A stretch of 64,000 nucleotides of DNA, taken from contig NC_085059.1 in assembly GCF_963662255.1 (NCBI RefSeq), positions 14,045,234 through 14,109,233 of the forward strand, read 5' to 3'. This DNA is from Cinclus cinclus. Lineage: Eukaryota; Chordata; Aves; Passeriformes; Cinclidae. Positions 60,562 through 64,000 of the stretch are shown in pieces; position 1 is the first letter of the stretch; the number at the start of each line of letters is the position of its first letter. Made by a program: the position numbers and the translations under genes. The notes under the pieces are model-generated. The model saw only the letters and a list, made by a program, of their open reading frames with translations, did not search any database and was not told where the DNA came from.

Positions 60562-60630
60562 GGACAGGGCACTAAGGACAAGGACAGGGCACTAAGGACA
60601 ATCACTATGGGCACAGGGCACTAAGGACAA
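60562..60630 (+). repeat. Three copies of a 20-bp unit, the last displaced by 9 bp
   Basis: GGACAGGGCACTAAGGACAA occurs twice in tandem (60562-60581, 60582-60601) and again with one change at 60611-60630 after a 9-bp spacer. Confidence 0.93.
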
Positions 60631-61735
60631 GTACCCTTTAGCTGGCAGGAGAACACTCCATGCCCCAGGAGTGAAAACCTGTGGTAGAACTCATCCTGCT
60701 GTGCTGCCAAACTGCAGAGCCAGAGTTTTACTTCTCTAAACCAGAATAAGAACTTTTGCTTTGTGCTGGCTGCTGCTTCTACATCTGCAACCACATCTGC
60801 TTGGCCCAGGAGATGTTTCCTAATGCTCTGGACTCTTAGCAGGCCTGTTGGGCTTCCCGGTTTTCATGTTCTTCAGTGTATCTCTCATCCCTGCGCTATC
60901 TGAGCTGCTCCAAGTGTATCATCACCTTGATCCTGTGTAAGAAAGGGCACTTGATAGCACAACACCAGCTGAAAACATTCCTTCTCTGCTTGGGCTAGTA
61001 TATCCATGAAGAATTTTCCTTAGACCAGGTCTTGTGCTTCAAAAACTTCTGGCCACAGTTCAGGCCAAAACAGTCCCACAGGTAGATGCTGTAAAGCTTG
61101 AGGTTCCTGCAGGCTCTTGCCTGCTTTTTAGCTGGAATGGCTGGTTTGCAACTGGAGACTGTGCAGCTCATTCAGTCGTGGTGATCAAAGGCAGAAGGCA
61201 GGGTCACAGGGAGTCACATGTGCTTCACCCTGCAATGCCTGTGAAGCTCTTTGCCAGCAGCTGGGCCAGAGAAGAGCTCACACATTGCTGGGAATGCAGC
61301 ACATTCCCAATAATTTTGTGACTCTATATACAGGCTTATTGCTGGTGCTGCTTCAAACCAGGACCAGCTCAGGCTAGAGAGTGAGAACTTCCTCTCAGAC
61401 TGGAAAATCTGAACTTGGAGCCACCAGACCTACCTAGCAGTAAAGAGAGGATTTCAGGGAAGCCATGGGCTCTGCAGGAGATTTACCAGCAAAGAAGAAA
61501 CAAATGGAAGAATCCAAGCCAGGAAAAAACTGTTCAGATGCCACCCACAGCAGGAACCAGTCCATGCTCCCTGTCTCAGCAGTGTTAGAGCCAAGCTGAG
61601 TTCATCTTCTGTTCTCCAACCAGGAATTCAAAATGACCTATGAAAACCATGATGACCCTAAGGGGAAAAAAAGTACTCAAAGGGTTGTCAGATTACACAT
61701 CTTAAAGTTTTCTGGCAGACCTGGCGCTGTGAATA

Positions 61736-61738
<3 letters not shown>

Positions 61739-61773
<35 letters not shown>

Positions 61774-61796
61774 TGTGTGTGTGTGTGTGTGTGTGT
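61739..61796 (+). repeat. (GT)n dinucleotide microsatellite
   Basis: A 58-bp GT repeat with a single GA interruption at 61771-61772. The motif is often polymorphic. Confidence 0.97.
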
Positions 61797-62864
61797 ACAG
61801 CAAACAGTTGTTCACTTCTGCACCAATGAAGCTGTCCTAAGGAAAGGAAGAGAATACAAAATTAATTCCTCAAAAATAACTGCATCCTATGTGTGGGGGG
61901 GTGGAAATAAGTTTGTCTTAACAAAGCACCAAAGAAAAGACAACAAGAAACCAGTCATCTTTAAGTTAAACAGAATGTGGGTAGAAAAAAAAAATCAGAC
62001 CAATAAAAAAAGCACCAACCAATAAGGATCACTGAGGCTGTTGCATTACAGGAACTTAAAGACTATTAAAAATATGGATAATTGTAAACAGAAAAATTAG
62101 GATGTTGTCAGTCCAAGTTGGCCAGATCTACCCTACTAAATGTCTTGCATGTATCCAAAAGTTTAGGAGAATCCTTTGAAATTGTTTATGGACGTATGTA
62201 AACTGCTGTTTGTCAGTTTTTAATTTACACATAAATATATGGCCACAGAATTTTCTCTGTATTTTCTTACACAGTCCTGGTTCAGGAAGCTACATGAGCA
62301 CATGCTGAGCTGTGACCACAGAGGCAGCTGTGTCAAGGTCAGCCAAACTGAGCCTGGCATGTCCTAAGAACCTTCCTGAAGCAGGCTGTGTTAGTGCCAG
62401 GGCTTGTGCAAGGCACAGAAGCATCACAGGAGCGCTGACCCCTGCTTGTCAGAATTAAAGGGATTTGTTTTGTCTTGGGACTGCTTTCTTCCATAGTAAG
62501 TGTGACTCCTATTACTATTCCCAAGCAGTTTTATGCAGGCATAGAAAACTTTAAAGAGCCTATGACTGAGACACTTGCTATCCTGACCTAAGTAATATGG
62601 TTTGTTTGGATTCAGTGGGACACTGTAGGGATATTGCACTAATACTCTGCCATACCCTGTACACCTAACCTAGCCATCAAAGTGTTCAGATTAGCACTTA
62701 TGAAACAATCTGTCATTTCCATTCATAGTAGGCTTGAGAATTTGGTTTCTCTGCCATAGCACCACTTCGATTTTCCCCCCATTTTTAGTCTCTACGATGG
62801 CCAATATTATGATGTTGGTAACATCTCTGTAAGAGAAAAATGTCATTTGTGCCTTATTTCCATT

Positions 62865-63325
62865 TTAGTTTATTTTCCTAAGAGTCTCTTTCTTCATTTT
62901 CTCAGCGATCAGCTCCTGGATTCTTTGATTCCTTGTCCTTTCATAAGGCCTCCTCCGTGTAATGATGTTGTGCTGTGGTACTTCATTATCCAACCCATCA
63001 ACTTTATAGGGAACATCCACTGCATTGATTTCTGGGTGCTCCTCAGTTGCATTGGAAGGGGGTGCACGTGTTTTGGAAAGCAGAGGAGGGCTGGTGGCAG
63101 ACTGTGTGGTGGACACTCCCACGGGAGGGCTGAGGGTTGTCAGGAGCTCCTGCTCAATAACATTATTCTTATTTACATTGGCACTGGTTACATTGCCGTC
63201 CTCTGTTACATTGCTGTAGGTGTTGCAGGACTTGCAACACAGCTTATTGTACCCAGGAATGGAGCAGTAACGGGAGAGAACTTCCATGCGACAAAACATT
63301 GACTTGTCTCCTTGACAATGATCTT
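62865..63325 (-). CDS. ADAMTS2: ADAMTS2 last coding exon (PLAC domain and C-terminal tail), partial gene
   Basis: ADAMTS2 is the secreted zinc metalloprotease that removes the N-propeptide of fibrillar procollagens I-III. The acceptor CTTTTTCTCTTTCAG (AG at 63327-63326) opens the exon in the middle of a codon. It then encodes 152 residues plus TAA at 62865-62867. The first part is the cysteine-rich PLAC domain end, GDKSMFCRMEVLSRYC, then SIPGYNKLCCKSC. The tail carries Asn-X-Thr/Ser sites (SNVTE, GNVTS, SNATEE) and the ADAMTS2-typical end: EINAVDVPYKVDGLD, then YERTRNQRIQELIAEKMKK. That tail distinguishes it from ADAMTS3 and ADAMTS14. The protease, disintegrin and thrombospondin exons lie beyond the right edge. 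The middle of the tail looks poorly conserved; I see no frameshift. Confidence 0.93.
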
Positions 63326-64000
63326 CTGAAAGAGAAAAAGGGAACAGATAAATAAAGAACATCTTCACATTAATCAGAAAAAGAAACACAGCTGAAGCTT
63401 TGGCAGTGGGCAGAGGGTTTGATATTTAAAGTAGGATGGGAAACTGGCAAATGAGCCTTCTATAAGCAGAAGCAGGCTTATATTCAACCTAAAAGTCAAT
63501 TCACTTCAAGAGCTGCAAAAGCTGATCTGAACTGTTTGTACCAGTCCCATCCAAGCTCTAGACCATCACACTTGAATTTTTGCCTTCACATCCTGGAAGC
63601 ACTACTCTGAAGACCGTGAAGCCACAATGAATTGTGTTACTGTCTTGGTTTAAACTTCAAACACACTGATTGTGCTGTGTTGTTGCTAAAACTACATTGA
63701 ACTCCCACAAAGTCATCCAGTTTTATATTAAGAAATCTATTTTTTCCCCCTTTGCTACTTTTAATGCTTTTCTGTAACCAAACAGTGACTAACCACAGTT
63801 AGGGTAACATATATTTATATTTAATTTATATTTAAAATTTTATATTTATATTTATTTATATTTATCTGTACTGTCTCAGGAAAGTCAAATCCTATTTTGA
63901 TGTGTACCATGTAACTCTCAGAATTAATCCATCTCCACTAGTTGGAGTGATATTGTTGCCAGGTACCCCTACTCTGAAAACAGCAGTGTTTTCTCAGCAT
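63326..64000 (-). other. ADAMTS2: ADAMTS2 intron, partial
   Basis: Sequence upstream of the last-exon acceptor. No further exon is visible to the window end. A TATTTA-rich low-complexity stretch lies at about 63810-63870. Confidence 0.75.
63810..63870. repeat. AT-rich TATTTA low-complexity repeat
   Basis: Irregular repeats of TATATTTA and TTTATAT over about 60 bp within the last ADAMTS2 intron. Confidence 0.8.

Larger units (their letters stand above)
60180..62864 (-). other. ADAMTS2: Probable ADAMTS2 3'UTR
   Basis: Non-coding sequence following the ADAMTS2 stop on the minus strand. It contains a 20-bp repeat (60562-60630) and a GT/CA microsatellite (61739-61796). The frame at 61633-62025 on the plus strand is built around the GT run and is not a gene. 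Confidence 0.35.

Noticed and set aside
61633..62025. 130-codon plus frame with a Cys-Val run
   Set aside because: It is built on the (GT)n microsatellite and runs antisense to the probable ADAMTS2 3'UTR.

Overview
The window reads as vertebrate nuclear DNA, most likely from a bird. It has long introns, canonical GT-AG splice sites, low repeat density and 3'-end fragments of CR1-type LINEs, the typical avian and sauropsid retrotransposon. There is no operon structure, rRNA, tRNA or CRISPR. Only a few of the many short open frames are real coding sequence.

Region by region: (1) 1-4600 is unrecognised 5' flank. (2) 4600-6260 is a CpG island that carries the promoter and the non-coding first exon of CNOT6. 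(3) 5038-33746 is the plus-strand gene CNOT6, a CCR4-NOT deadenylase subunit. I assembled its complete 557-residue reading frame from 11 coding exons (19347-33746), with every junction canonical and in phase. (4) 33747 to about 35.8 kb is its 3'UTR. (5) 35.8-49.8 kb is intergenic DNA with CR1 fragments, a hairpin and simple repeats. (6) 49823-52.6 kb is a minus-strand gene I do not recognise: a 328-codon ORF in one exon, with a splice acceptor two bases before its ATG and a probable non-coding first exon in a GC-rich promoter at 52.5-52.7 kb. (7) 52.9-62.8 kb is intergenic DNA with a 20-bp minisatellite, a (TAACA)15 microsatellite, a CR1 fragment, a GT repeat and probably the long 3'UTR of the next gene. 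(8) 62865-63325 is the last coding exon of ADAMTS2 on the minus strand (PLAC domain plus C-terminal tail). The rest of that gene lies beyond the right edge.

CNOT6 is a cytoplasmic mRNA-decay nuclease and ADAMTS2 is a secreted procollagen N-propeptidase, so the genes share no pathway and are simply neighbours. The human orthologues both lie in 5q35.3 but are more than a megabase apart with many genes between them. Here they lie about 29 kb apart, tail to tail, with only the unrecognised gene between. That gene is the best candidate for something undescribed. I found no clearly novel multi-gene system.
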